Source: CAZSCF01 sp964605365
GTDB lineage: Bacteria > Patescibacteriota > Minisyncoccia > Moranbacterales > UBA2206
DNA length: 28,793 nucleotides
Direction of reading: 5' to 3'
Assembly (NCBI GenBank): GCA_964605365.1
Contig: CAZSCF010000006.1
Location: 1-28,793 of the forward strand
The number at the start of each line of letters is the position of its first letter. Position 1 is the first letter of the stretch. Below the pieces are notes generated by a model, which was not told the origin of the DNA, did not search any database, and worked only from the letters and a program-made list of their open reading frames with translations. The position numbers were made by a program, and so were the translations under genes. This document shows positions 7,321 to 16,117 of this stretch, one piece after another.

Positions 7321-10300
7321 TTAGTTCTTTCTTTTATAGCCTGTTCCAGCCGGAATAAGTTTTCCGATAATAACATTTTCTTTTAACCCTCTAAGTTTAT
7401 CTTCTTTACCAACAACAGCGGCATTGATAAGAACTCGAGCAGTTTCCTGAAATGAAGCAGCTGATAAAAATGATTCGGTTGAAAGAGCTACTTTTGTAAT
7501 TCCCATTAACAATCTTTCGCCCTTGGCCAATTCTTTATTTTCGTTTTTCATAGCATTATTTACTTCCTCAAATTCATCTTTTTCTACGATTTCACCTGAC
7601 ACTAAGGTTGAATCTCCTGAATCGTTGACAAGCACGCGACTAAGCATCTGTCTGACAATAATTTCAATATGCTTATCGTTGATGCCTTCACCTTGAGAGG
7701 CATAAATTTCCTGAATTTCACGCACAATGTATCTATGAACTTCTTCCCATCCCATTGTTTTATATAAATTTTTAAGCTCAATATTGCCCTCAACCAATTT
7801 TGAACCTTTACCAACCAAATCGCCTTCCGCCACTTTTAAAGTGCTGCCAGCTGAAACTTGATATTCCTCAATTTTTTTAGTCTTATCTTGCGATTCGATT
7901 TTAATGGTAATTACTTTTTCGCCACTTGTAATTTCCGTAACTTTTCCATCCGATCTGGCAATGGCCGCTTCTCCTTTTGGAGGTCTGGCCTCAAAAAGTT
8001 CTTCCACACGCGGCAAACCTTGTGTAATATCAGATCCGGCAATACCTCCAATATGGAAAGTACGCATAGTCAACTGTGTTCCGGGTTCTCCAATAGCCTG
8101 TGCCGCCACAATCCCAACTGCTTGTCCGATTTGCACTAAGTTGCCTCGTCCCAAGTCAACACCATAACATTTTTGGCAAACTCCGCGCGGAGTTTTACAA
8201 GTCACAACCGATCTGATTTTAATTTTTGGAATATTTAATTTTTCTATTTTGAGTCCCTGCTCTTTGCTAATCAAGTTGCCTTTTTCAACAATAATTTCAC
8301 CACTCTGCGGATCGGCTACATCTTCAAGCGCAACTCGACCGATAATACGAGCAGCAAAACTTTGTCCAATTCTATCGGAATCCTCTTTATATAAATAAAT
8401 TCCGGATTTGTCTTTGCAATCTTCTTCTTGGACAATTACATCCTGTGAAACATCCACCAATCTTCTGGTTAGATATCCGGCTGTTGCAGTTCGCAGAGCC
8501 GTATCTGCCATACCTTTTCTGGCTCCATGAGTCGAAATAAAATATTCCAACACATTCAAGCCTTCTTTGTAACAACTTTTAATCGGCAATTCAATTGTTT
8601 CACCGGTAGGTCCCGCCATAAGACCCTTCATACCTGACATCTGAACCACGACTGATTCCGAGCCTCTGGCCTTGGAATAAACCATGGAATAAACCGGGCC
8701 TTCTTTATCCATTGATCCTCGCACCAAATCCGTAATGGTATTTTTGGCGTCATTCCAAATTTCGATGACACGCGTTTTTCTCTCTTCTTCGGTCAAGAGT
8801 CCCATATTGTATTGCTGTTTAACCGTTTCTACTTTACTTTCTGATTTATTCATAATATCTCGTTTTTCGGACGGAACAGTTAAATCCTCCATTCCCCAGC
8901 TTATTCCAGATTTGGTTACAAATTCAAAACCAAGATTTTTAATATCATCTATAAATCTCACCGCTTCTTCATGACCGGAAATTTCCATAACCTTAGCCAC
9001 CAAAGCTTTAAGTTCTTTTTTGGTCATTTCTTCATTTAAGAATCTGAGTGCTTCCGGCAAAATTTCATTAAGTCTGATTCGTCCTACTGTCGTTTCAAGC
9101 ACTTTTCCATCAAACGGAACTTTTATTTTCGCTTGAATATTAATCACTCCGAGCTCATAAGCCATAATCGCCTCATTGAAAGATCCAAAAAACTTGCCTT
9201 CGCCTTTAGCTCCATCCAGCGCATGGGTAATATAATAGCATCCCAAGACCATATCCAAAGTCGGGATGGTAATCGGATCGCCACTGGCCGGTTTCAGAAG
9301 ATTTCGAGAGCTCAACATCAAATTTTCACTTTCCCATCTGGCTTTATTGGTAAGCGGAACGTGAGCTGCCATCTGGTCTCCGTCAAAGTCAGCATTGAAA
9401 GCGGAGCAAACCATCGGATGAACTTGAATAGCCTTACCTTCGATTAAGACCGGACGAAAAGCCTGGATACTTAAACGATGCAAAGTCGGAGCGCGATTTA
9501 GCATTACATAATGATGAGAAATAATTTCATCCAATATCTCATATGATTCTTCGCTTTCGGCTTCTACCATTTTGCCGGCACTACGAACATTATAGGCAAC
9601 TTCTCTTTCAATTAATTTATTGATAATAAACGGTTTAAAAAGCTCCAGCGCCATTTTCTTTGGAATTCCACATTGATAAATTTTAAGTTTCGGACCAACC
9701 ACAATAACACTGCGTCCTGAATAATCGACACGCTTTCCCAAAAGATTTTGTCTGAAACGTCCTTGTTTTCCTTTTAGAGTATCGGCCAAAGAACGAAGTG
9801 CTCTTTTTTGTCCGGTTGAGGCTGCCACACTCACTTGACCGCGTCTGGCATTGTTATCAAATAAAGCATCCACGGCTTCCTGCAACATTCTCTTTTCATT
9901 ACGGGTAATAACTTCTGGTGCACCAATCTCAATCAATTTTCTAAGACGATTATTTCTATTGATAATTCTGCGATAAAGATCATTCAAATCAGAAGTTGCA
10001 AAACGACCCCCGTCCAAAGCCACCATCGGTCGTAAATCCGGCGGGATAACAGGAATAATTGTCGGCAACATCCACTCCAAATTTAAACTGGCCTTTAAAA
10101 ACCCTTGGAACAGTTTGATTCTTTTTAATATTTTTTTCTTATCCGCAATTTCTTCGTTATTCAGATCAGCCTTTAATTTCTTTATTTCATCTTCAATTTT
10201 TATGTTTTCCAAAACTCTTCTGATCGCTTCGGCACCAATCCCGGCCGAAAAAACTTGTCCGTAGCGAGAAGACAAATTAAAATACTCGAGTTCCGAAATA

Positions 10301-10896
10301 ATTTTCAATTTCGCCAAACCTCTCAATTCATCCTTCGCATTTTTATAAATTGATTTTAATTCTTCGATCCTTTTGTCTCTTTCTTTTTCTTCCAGCTTAT
10401 TGATTTCCTTGACCTTGCTTTTATATTCTTGTTCGAGTTGATTTAGAGCCTTTGATCTTTCTTCTTCCTCCACATTTAAAATTATGTAGCTGGAAAAATA
10501 AATAATTTTTTCCAGTTCCTGAGGACTCATCCCCAGAGCCATTCCGATCTTTGAAGGAACACCACGTAAAAACCAGATATGAGAAACCGGCACTGCTAAT
10601 TGAATATGCCCCATCCTTTCGCGACGAACACTCGAGCGGGTAACTTCCACTCCGCATTTATCACAGACAATTCCCTTGTATCTGATTCTTTTATATTTTC
10701 CGCAATAGCATTCCCAATCCTTGGATGGTCCAAAAATTTTCTCGCAAAAAAGACCGTCCTTTTCATAACGTTGCGTCCGATAATTGATCGTCTCCGGGCG
10801 CGATACTTCTCCATTTGACCAATTCAAAATTTCCTCCGGACTGGCAAGTTTTATTTTAACGCTATTAAAATCACTGACTTTGGTTATAGAATCCAT
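7321..10896 (-). CDS. rpoC: RNA polymerase subunit beta-prime
   Basis: Beta-prime forms the clamp and supplies the catalytic aspartates of RNA polymerase. At 1191 aa it is shorter than the E. coli protein (about 1400), as expected without the large lineage-specific insertions. Visible features are the N-terminal zinc site (ECYCGKYK with CDKCG; C63, C65, C78, C81), the invariant catalytic NADFDGD (501-507), the rudder/lid region around GKQGRFRQNLLGKRVDYSGR, the trigger-loop and bridge-helix region (GPTGETIELPI to YFISTHGARKGMADTALRTA), the second zinc site (CKTPRGVCQKC) and the C-terminal GEPGTQLTMRTFHIGG. It lies 123 nt downstream of rpoB with no terminator between, so the two are co-transcribed. 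The ATG at 10896 begins MDSITKVSDF. Confidence 0.98.
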   Translation of the reverse strand: MDSITKVSDFNSVKIKLASPEEILNWSNGEVSRPETINYRTQRYEKDGLFCEKIFGPSKDWECYCGKYKRIRYKGIVCDKCGVEVTRSSVRRERMGHIQLAVPVSHIWFLRGVPSKIGMALGMSPQELEKIIYFSSYIILNVEEEERSKALNQLEQEYKSKVKEINKLEEKERDKRIEELKSIYKNAKDELRGLAKLKIISELEYFNLSSRYGQVFSAGIGAEAIRRVLENIKIEDEIKKLKADLNNEEIADKKKILKRIKLFQGFLKASLNLEWMLPTIIPVIPPDLRPMVALDGGRFATSDLNDLYRRIINRNNRLRKLIEIGAPEVITRNEKRMLQEAVDALFDNNARRGQVSVAASTGQKRALRSLADTLKGKQGRFRQNLLGKRVDYSGRSVIVVGPKLKIYQCGIPKKMALELFKPFIINKLIEREVAYNVRSAGKMVEAESEESYEILDEIISHHYVMLNRAPTLHRLSIQAFRPVLIEGKAIQVHPMVCSAFNADFDGDQMAAHVPLTNKARWESENLMLSSRNLLKPASGDPITIPTLDMVLGCYYITHALDGAKGEGKFFGSFNEAIMAYELGVINIQAKIKVPFDGKVLETTVGRIRLNEILPEALRFLNEEMTKKELKALVAKVMEISGHEEAVRFIDDIKNLGFEFVTKSGISWGMEDLTVPSEKRDIMNKSESKVETVKQQYNMGLLTEEERKTRVIEIWNDAKNTITDLVRGSMDKEGPVYSMVYSKARGSESVVVQMSGMKGLMAGPTGETIELPIKSCYKEGLNVLEYFISTHGARKGMADTALRTATAGYLTRRLVDVSQDVIVQEEDCKDKSGIYLYKEDSDRIGQSFAARIIGRVALEDVADPQSGEIIVEKGNLISKEQGLKIEKLNIPKIKIRSVVTCKTPRGVCQKCYGVDLGRGNLVQIGQAVGIVAAQAIGEPGTQLTMRTFHIGGIAGSDITQGLPRVEELFEARPPKGEAAIARSDGKVTEITSGEKVITIKIESQDKTKKIEEYQVSAGSTLKVAEGDLVGKGSKLVEGNIELKNLYKTMGWEEVHRYIVREIQEIYASQGEGINDKHIEIIVRQMLSRVLVNDSGDSTLVSGEIVEKDEFEEVNNAMKNENKELAKGERLLMGITKVALSTESFLSAASFQETARVLINAAVVGKEDKLRGLKENVIIGKLIPAGTGYKRKN

Positions 10897-10985
10897 ATTA
10901 TATATAAATTTTAAATTCTAAATTTTAAATTTTAAATCAATGTTTTAATTTCAAAATTCATAAATTAATTCATTGAAAATTGTTT

Positions 10986-11013
10986 AGAAATTAGAAATTA
11001 GAAATTAGAAATT
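10986..11013. repeat. Heptanucleotide tandem repeat (AGAAATT)x4 in the rpoB-rpoC spacer
   Basis: Four perfect copies of AGAAATT fill 10986-11013. A looser TAAATTT repetition lies nearby at about 10910-10935. Both are in the 123-nt spacer inside the rpoBC transcript. Confidence 0.85.
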
Positions 11014-11019
11014 TTAACT

Positions 11020-14000
11020 TTATACTTGCGTGGCTGTATCACCTTCTTCTTTCTTATCTTCGTCATCCTCTTCTTTCTTGGCTCCGACAAGCTCAATACT
11101 AAGAGACAATCCCTTAAGCTCATTAACCAAAACATTGAAAGACGTTGGGATATTCGGACTCTTGATCATTTCGCCCTTGATAATAGACTCATAGGCCTTG
11201 GATCTTCCCATCACATCGTCGGATTTAATAGTAAGCATTTCTTGCAAAGTATAAGCCGCACCATAACCTTCAAGCGCCCAAACTTCCATTTCTCCGAATC
11301 TTTGTCCTCCGAACTGCGCTTTTCCTCCCAAGGGTTGCTGCGTAATCAAAGAGTAAGGGCCGATAGATCGCATATGTATTTTATCGTCAACCAAGTGATG
11401 CAGCTTCATTACATACATAACTCCTACCGTAGATTTATTATCGAAATATTCTCCGGTCTTTCCATTTACCAATCTGACCTTTCCATCTTCCGGAAGTCCG
11501 GCTCTTTCTAATTCTTCTTTAATTTGTTTTTCCGAAACTCCACTTAAAGACGGTGAAGCCGCTTTATATCCCAATCTGGAAGCTGCCCATCCCAAATGAG
11601 TTTCCAGAATCTGGCCAATGTTCATACGACTGGCTACGCCAAGCGGATTAAGAACCATATCGACAGGAGTTCCGTCCGGCAAATAAGGCATATCTTCAAC
11701 AGGTGCAATTCTGGATATGACGCCCTTGTTTCCATGTCGTCCGGCTAATTTATCGCCAACTGAAATTTTCTTAAGCTGCGCCACTGAAACCTGAATTTGT
11801 TGAATAACTCCGGTAGTTAGTTTGTCTCCTTGTTCGCGAGAGAATATTTTGATATCAACGACTTTTCCATATTCACCGTGCGGTAAATAAAGCGAGCTGT
11901 CTTTTACGTCTCGAGATTTTTCTCCGAAAATAGCTCTTAACAGTCTTTCTTCCGAAGTTAAATCACCTTCGCCTTTGGGAGAAATTTTTCCAACCAAAAT
12001 ATCACCGGATTTTACCTCGGCTCCAATTCTGATAATTCCGGTTTCGTCCAGATTCTTCAGTCTTTCTTCTCCGATATTTGGGATGTCTCGAGTTACAACT
12101 TCCGGACCAAGTTTTGTGTCACGAACATCGATTGAAAAATCTTCAATATGAATTGAGCTGTAACGATCATCTTGTAAAAGTTTTTCCGAAATTACAATAG
12201 CATCTTCATAATTAAATCCTTCCCAAGGTATAAAAGCCACTAGAATATTTTGTCCAAGCGCCAATTCCCCATGATCAGTCGAGGCGCCATCCGCCAAAAG
12301 TTTTCCTTTCTTAACGATATCGCCTTTTTTCACTCGCGGAATCTGATTCATACAAGTGAAAGCGTTGGATTTTACAAAATTTTGCAATGGATATTCTCTG
12401 CGCAAATATGGTTTTTTGGAACCGATTTTAGCCTCTTCTTTGACCACGATATGCATACTGTCAACTTCGACAACCTCCCCGCTTTCTTTGGCATTAACTA
12501 CCTGCCCGGAATCGGAAGCGGCCTTGTCTTCAATTCCCGTTCCCACAACCGGAGATTCCGGTTTTACACAAGAAACAGCCTGTCTTTGCATATTGGATCC
12601 CATTAAAGCACGGTTGGCATCGTCATGTTCCAAGAATGGAATAAGAGCCGTAGCCACGGAAATCATTTGTTTGCAAGAAACATCTATATAATCGATTTTT
12701 TCCGCTTCAATCTCAGCTGCATTGCCTTTGACTCTGGCTTCAACAATTTTATCCAAAATATTTCCAAATTCATCCAGGATTACTCCGGCATGCGCAATAT
12801 TTTTTCTATCTTCCAAAGTTGCGTTAACATATTCAATTTCATCGCTCATCCAAGGTTTGATTTTTATCGTTTTGAATTTTTTATTACCGGCAATAACCTT
12901 GGCCATTTTTTCATCAATGAACGCCCCAGCTTTATTGTCATCAATATCTTCATTCAGAAACTTATGTAATGTTTTTTCTTCCGTATTTTCCACCTCTCGA
13001 TAAACCTTAAAATAGGGAGTTTCCAAAAATCCGTATTTATTTATTTTGGCATAAGTTGCCAAATGTCCTACCAGACCGATATTCGGACCTTCCGGAGTTT
13101 CTACCGGACAAATTCGACCATAATGAGAATGATGAACATCGCGCACTTCAAACCCGGCCCTTTCTCGAGTAAGGCCGCCCGGACCCATTGCTGAAAGTAT
13201 TCTTTTGTGCTCCAGTTCTGCCAACGGATTAACCTGATCCATAAATTGCGAAAGTTGCGAACTGGAAAAAAATTCTTTGATAGCTGCCGTAATCGGACGA
13301 GAATTAATAAGCTGCCCCGGAACAACAGTGTCAATTTCACAAGTACTCATTCTATCCTTGATGTTACGAACCATTCTGGCAAAACCAACGCGCAATTTAT
13401 TTTGCACCAACTCTCCAATCGCTCTCACTCTTCTGTTTCCCAAATGATCGATATCATCAGCTTGGGCAGTCTTATCGTTATTAAGACGAATGATTTCTTT
13501 AATAATAGCAACCAGGTCTTCTCTGCGCAGAACTCGATAATCTTCAGTGTTTGGAAAATCGAATTCTAATCTTTGATTGAGGCGATAACGTCCGACTTCA
13601 CCAAAGTCATATCTTTCAAAATTAAAAAACATCGAATCAATCATTTGTTTGGCATTGTCTTCGGTTGCCAAATCTCCCGGACGAATTCTTTTATAAACTT
13701 CTTTATAGCCTTCGCCCTGATTTTTAGTTGAATCTTTTTCAATAGTTTTTTGAATATATTGTGTTTCGCCTTTATCAATATCTTTAAAGAGGTCCAGTAA
13801 ATCTTTGTCACTGGAATATCCGAAAGCTCTAAGCAAGGCTGTCACGGGAACTTTTCTTTTGCGATCAATTTTAACCGAAAGGACTCCCTCAAAATCTGTA
13901 TCAATTTCCAACCAAGCTCCACGATTCGGAATAATTTTGGCTCCAAAAAGTCTTTTTCCTTTTTGATATTCCATCGTAAAGAAAACTCCGGGACTTCTAA

Positions 14001-14442
14001 TAAGCTGGCTCACAACCACTCTCTCAACTCCATTAATCAAGAACGTTCCTCGATCTGTCATAATAGGAAAATCACCCAGGTATATTTCCTGCTCTTTTAT
14101 TTCACCCGTGCTTTTAATTACTAATTTTACCTTGCAACGCAGAGGAGCCTCATAAGAAATGTTTTTATTCTTGGCAGTTATTTCATCATATTTTGGATCA
14201 TCCAAATAATAATCTTCAAAATAAAGTTCAGAATCTTTGCCGGTAAAGTCAACTACCGGATTGACTTCCTTAAAAAGTTCTTTTAAGCCATTTTCCAAAA
14301 ACCAATTGTATGAATTAAGCTGGGTCTCGATCAAGTTTGGCAATGAGACCATTTTTATGGGCTTAAAAAATTTTCTTTTTGATAATGAAGACTGCAAACT
14401 AAAAGTCTCTTTAACTTTCAATTCTTTTTGGGCTTTAGACAT
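11020..14442 (-). CDS. rpoB: RNA polymerase subunit beta
   Basis: Beta makes up the other half of the RNA polymerase catalytic channel and holds the rifampicin pocket. The protein is about 1140 aa, compact for a bacterial RpoB. The rifampicin region is readable (QLSQFMDQVNPLAELEHKR, then LSAMGPGGLTRERAGFEV): the equivalents of E. coli Q513, D516, H526 and S531 are kept, while the R529 position is Ile. Other signatures are HYGRICPVETPEGPNIGL, the nucleotide-contacting GDKLAGRHGNKGVIS and PYLPDGTPVDMVLNPLGV. The C-terminus ends in an acidic/lysine tail (KKEEDDEDKKEEGD). I prefer the ATG at 14442 (MSKAQKEL); an ATG at 14457 adds MGVVF. rpoL/rplJ is not immediately upstream, so this rpoBC unit has its own promoter. 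Confidence 0.98.
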   Translation of the reverse strand: MSKAQKELKVKETFSLQSSLSKRKFFKPIKMVSLPNLIETQLNSYNWFLENGLKELFKEVNPVVDFTGKDSELYFEDYYLDDPKYDEITAKNKNISYEAPLRCKVKLVIKSTGEIKEQEIYLGDFPIMTDRGTFLINGVERVVVSQLIRSPGVFFTMEYQKGKRLFGAKIIPNRGAWLEIDTDFEGVLSVKIDRKRKVPVTALLRAFGYSSDKDLLDLFKDIDKGETQYIQKTIEKDSTKNQGEGYKEVYKRIRPGDLATEDNAKQMIDSMFFNFERYDFGEVGRYRLNQRLEFDFPNTEDYRVLRREDLVAIIKEIIRLNNDKTAQADDIDHLGNRRVRAIGELVQNKLRVGFARMVRNIKDRMSTCEIDTVVPGQLINSRPITAAIKEFFSSSQLSQFMDQVNPLAELEHKRILSAMGPGGLTRERAGFEVRDVHHSHYGRICPVETPEGPNIGLVGHLATYAKINKYGFLETPYFKVYREVENTEEKTLHKFLNEDIDDNKAGAFIDEKMAKVIAGNKKFKTIKIKPWMSDEIEYVNATLEDRKNIAHAGVILDEFGNILDKIVEARVKGNAAEIEAEKIDYIDVSCKQMISVATALIPFLEHDDANRALMGSNMQRQAVSCVKPESPVVGTGIEDKAASDSGQVVNAKESGEVVEVDSMHIVVKEEAKIGSKKPYLRREYPLQNFVKSNAFTCMNQIPRVKKGDIVKKGKLLADGASTDHGELALGQNILVAFIPWEGFNYEDAIVISEKLLQDDRYSSIHIEDFSIDVRDTKLGPEVVTRDIPNIGEERLKNLDETGIIRIGAEVKSGDILVGKISPKGEGDLTSEERLLRAIFGEKSRDVKDSSLYLPHGEYGKVVDIKIFSREQGDKLTTGVIQQIQVSVAQLKKISVGDKLAGRHGNKGVISRIAPVEDMPYLPDGTPVDMVLNPLGVASRMNIGQILETHLGWAASRLGYKAASPSLSGVSEKQIKEELERAGLPEDGKVRLVNGKTGEYFDNKSTVGVMYVMKLHHLVDDKIHMRSIGPYSLITQQPLGGKAQFGGQRFGEMEVWALEGYGAAYTLQEMLTIKSDDVMGRSKAYESIIKGEMIKSPNIPTSFNVLVNELKGLSLSIELVGAKKEEDDEDKKEEGDTATQV

Positions 14443-14584
14443 AAAAACAACACCCATCCCTTACTTATTTCGTTTAATTTCTAAGAAATAAGCAATCTGG
14501 ATAGTTTTATTTAAGATATTTAATTTGATTTCGCGTATTTGAAAAACAATTTTTTCCCCTTGTTGGGTAGTATATAATTTGAAA

Positions 14585-14602
14585 GGCAACTTCCTAGTTG
14601 CC
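14585..14602 (-). promoter_or_regulatory. Hairpin in the rpoB leader
   Basis: A perfect 7-bp inverted repeat, GGCAACT and AGTTGCC, with a 4-nt loop. It lies about 18 nt downstream of the predicted rpoB start site, within a leader of about 180 nt. There is no U-run, so it is not a simple terminator; a regulatory or mRNA-stabilising role is inferred. Confidence 0.45.
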
Positions 14603-14625
14603 ACTTACTTGACAAACATAAATTC

Positions 14626-14653
14626 ATTTTACACGAAATAAAAATAAATGCAA
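14626..14653 (-). promoter_or_regulatory. rpoBC promoter
   Basis: TTGCAT (complement of 14648-14653), 16-bp spacer, TAAAAT (complement of 14626-14631). The spacer 14458-14828 holds this promoter, the leader hairpin and a DnaA box at 14795, and nothing else recognisable. Confidence 0.55.
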
Positions 14654-14794
14654 GTATTAAATTTACTTTTTGTCAAATTTTTTCTAAAAATTTCTTGTTT
14701 CAGAGATATTTTGCCTTATTTAAAGCATTTTATGAAAAAAGTTTCTTTTTTCCAACTTGTGCCTTGCCTAAGGAAAAGCCCCTTTTTCCCAAAG

Positions 14795-14803
14795 TTATCC
14801 ACA
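14795..14803 (+). promoter_or_regulatory. Perfect DnaA box TTATCCACA
   Basis: Consensus DnaA 9-mer in the spacer between the toxin-antitoxin region and rpoB. The surrounding 19 nt (14792-14810) are identical to those around the third box (17573-17591), suggesting a duplicated or conserved element. Confidence 0.5.
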
Positions 14804-14828
14804 ACCCAGTATCAGCAAGTCTTCAATT

Positions 14829-14986
14829 TTATATTTCTGATGGCTGAATTAATAAAGGTTTGCCAAATTCAATTTGCAAATTCTTTTGCTTAGAACCAAT
14901 TATTCCAATTCCTATATTTTCATTAAAATCAACAGCATCCTTTGGCAATTCAATTTCAAAGTTAAAGGGAATTTCTTTTTTGCCAT
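14829..14986 (-). pseudogene. Third small gene of the toxin-antitoxin operon, interrupted by a -1 frameshift
   Basis: An ATG at 14986 follows a good ribosome site (GAGGA, 10 nt upstream) 23 nt after the toxin stop. In the ATG frame only 24 codons are open (MAKKKFPLTLK...). The -1 frame carries a coherent, acidic, protein-like sequence (KKEIPFNFEIELPKDAVDF, then IGIGIIGSKQKNLQIEF, ending LLIQPSEI) to TAA at 14829. The frames join at GC-A-AAA-AAG (14975-14981), a classic -1 slippery heptamer, or the run of six As may be one short. The joined product would be about 53 aa. No family is recognised. It could be a real frameshifted gene, a decayed gene or a sequence error. Its place suggests a partner of the toxin module. 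Confidence 0.5.
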
Positions 14987-15009
14987 TTTTGTTTTATCCT
15001 CGCGTTTTG

Positions 15010-15441
15010 CTAATGCATATCGTTGAGATCTCTTATATATTTGCTTAAAAAATTTTCAATCAGCTTGACGATTTCACTTTTCATTTCTGCCGGACTCTGT
15101 GCCACAAGCACTGCAAATCTATACAAAGTTTCATCTGATACGCTAAGCCATTTTTTATTCTTATACAGAAAAAGGAGCAAGGCAGTAACCGCAATTCGCT
15201 TGTTGCCATTTTGAAACGGATGATTTTTAATCATCAAATAGAACAAGACTGATGCTTTGCCTATAAATCCTTTATATAGATTCTTTCGCGCAAATTTTTG
15301 AAACGGAACAGCCAGACAGCTTTCCAATACATTAGGGAAGCGCGTTGAAAATTCCGGGATAGGTTCATTCCAACTCATTGTCTCCCTTGCCATTCTATGC
15401 GCAATATATTCAACCTCTTTTATATTGAGATTTTTATTCAT
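15010..15441 (-). CDS. Fic/Doc-family (death-on-curing) toxin
   Basis: Fic/Doc enzymes transfer AMP or phosphate from nucleotides to targets; Doc phosphorylates EF-Tu. The 143-145 aa protein is a compact single Fic domain with the catalytic loop HPFQNGNKR (about residues 74-82), in which the motif's acidic residue is Asn, as in many Doc-like relatives. The following helix IAVTALLLFLY fits the family. I prefer the ATG at 15441 to a GTG at 15447. Its start is 3-9 nt after the stop of the HTH gene, the usual antitoxin-first arrangement, and the pair shares an autoregulated-looking promoter. The N-terminal EVEYIAHRMARETMSWNEPIP also resembles Doc-like proteins. The target is unknown. Confidence 0.88.
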   Translation of the reverse strand: MNKNLNIKEVEYIAHRMARETMSWNEPIPEFSTRFPNVLESCLAVPFQKFARKNLYKGFIGKASVLFYLMIKNHPFQNGNKRIAVTALLLFLYKNKKWLSVSDETLYRFAVLVAQSPAEMKSEIVKLIENFLSKYIRDLNDMH

Positions 15442-15450
15442 AAACACTTG

Positions 15451-15708
15451 TTATTCTTTGCCTAAACGTTGCAGAGTTTCTCCGTATTCTTCTATGACCT
15501 TTTTCACTCCTGCTGCCAATATTTTCTTTTCCTCTTCACTGATATCTCTGCCGAGATTGCTTTCCAGCTCTTCTTTGGGTATGGCAAAATTCCTACCGAT
15601 CTTTTCGGCATGTAAAGCTCCTCTTTTTATTCTGTTGAAAACTGCTACTCGGCTTATGCCTAATATTTTTGCAGCTTCCGAAGTAGTTAAAAATCTATTT
15701 TTGCCCAT
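15451..15708 (-). CDS. HTH antitoxin of the Fic/Doc module
   Basis: The 85-aa product has an excisionase/MerR-like N-terminal HTH (FLTTSEAAKILGISRVAVFN, then GRNFAIPKEELE) and a helical C-terminal tail (SEEEKKILAAGVKKVIEEYG) that is the expected toxin-binding part. It directly precedes the Fic/Doc gene with a 3-9 nt gap. DNA binding to its own promoter is supported by two palindromes at 15754-15767 and 15780-15789 that overlap and flank the promoter. The tail shows no obvious inhibitory S/TxxxE(G/N) motif typical of class I Fic inhibitors, so the neutralising mechanism is inferred only from context. Confidence 0.82.
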   Translation of the reverse strand: MGKNRFLTTSEAAKILGISRVAVFNRIKRGALHAEKIGRNFAIPKEELESNLGRDISEEEKKILAAGVKKVIEEYGETLQRLGKE

Positions 15709-15750
15709 ATTTAAAGCTTTTTTAATTTATTTGATAACTAATCTATAACC

Positions 15751-15779
15751 ATATTAACATATGTTAACTTTCATGTCAA
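15751..15779 (-). promoter_or_regulatory. Toxin-antitoxin operon promoter
   Basis: TTGACA (complement of 15774-15779), 17-bp spacer, TAATAT (complement of 15751-15756), about 40 nt upstream of the antitoxin ATG. Confidence 0.7.
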
Positions 15780-15789
15780 GTGTTAACAC
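15754..15789. promoter_or_regulatory. Paired palindromic operators over the toxin-antitoxin promoter
   Basis: A perfect 14-bp palindrome TTAACATATGTTAA (15754-15767) fills the -10/spacer, and a perfect 10-bp palindrome GTGTTAACAC (15780-15789) abuts the -35 upstream. Both share the core GTTAAC/TTAACA, as expected of two sites for one dimeric repressor, probably the antitoxin (or the toxin-antitoxin complex). Confidence 0.65.
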
Positions 15790-15848
15790 AAAAACAGGCC
15801 CTATTTGGACCTACTCACCTCCCTCTGTCTCCACAATTTTATAATTTT

Positions 15849-16112
15849 CTACTTAAAGAAATTAAAAGTCTTTTCTACTGTTTTCAAAATTCGATAAGAA
15901 GTAAAAGGTTCCTTAAGATCGCTCTTGGTTACAATTTTTTTAATATCTTTTAATTGAAGTTTATTTTTTTTGATTAATTTATCAATCATTGGTAGCAGTT
16001 TTTCTGTCAAATCACCTTTTTCTTCAAAGGAAATCATATCCAAAACCTTCCTGCCGTCTTTCAGGCAGAGTTCAATTTTCTTGTTTTCAAGTTTAATTTC
16101 AATTGTTGGCAT
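15849..16112 (-). CDS. Small protein resembling a TsaB N-terminal fragment
   Basis: The 87-aa product starts with short beta strands (MPTIEIKLENKKIELCL) and has a segment LLPMIDKLIKKNKLQLKDIKKI that strongly resembles the part of TsaB (tRNA t6A synthesis) preceding its GPGSFTGLR motif; here that motif is replaced by KEPFTSYRILKT and the protein ends soon after. It could be a short divergent TsaB-like subunit or a fold fragment with another role; I do not claim t6A activity. It begins 5 nt after the stop of the membrane-protein gene, with AGGAAAG upstream of the ATG, so the two form an operon. Confidence 0.65.
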   Translation of the reverse strand: MPTIEIKLENKKIELCLKDGRKVLDMISFEEKGDLTEKLLPMIDKLIKKNKLQLKDIKKIVTKSDLKEPFTSYRILKTVEKTFNFFK

Positions 16113-16117
16113 AATAT

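Noticed and set aside
7904..8167. Plus-strand ORFs antisense to rpoC
   Set aside because: Shadow frames of a conserved gene; no independent start signals or protein-like features.
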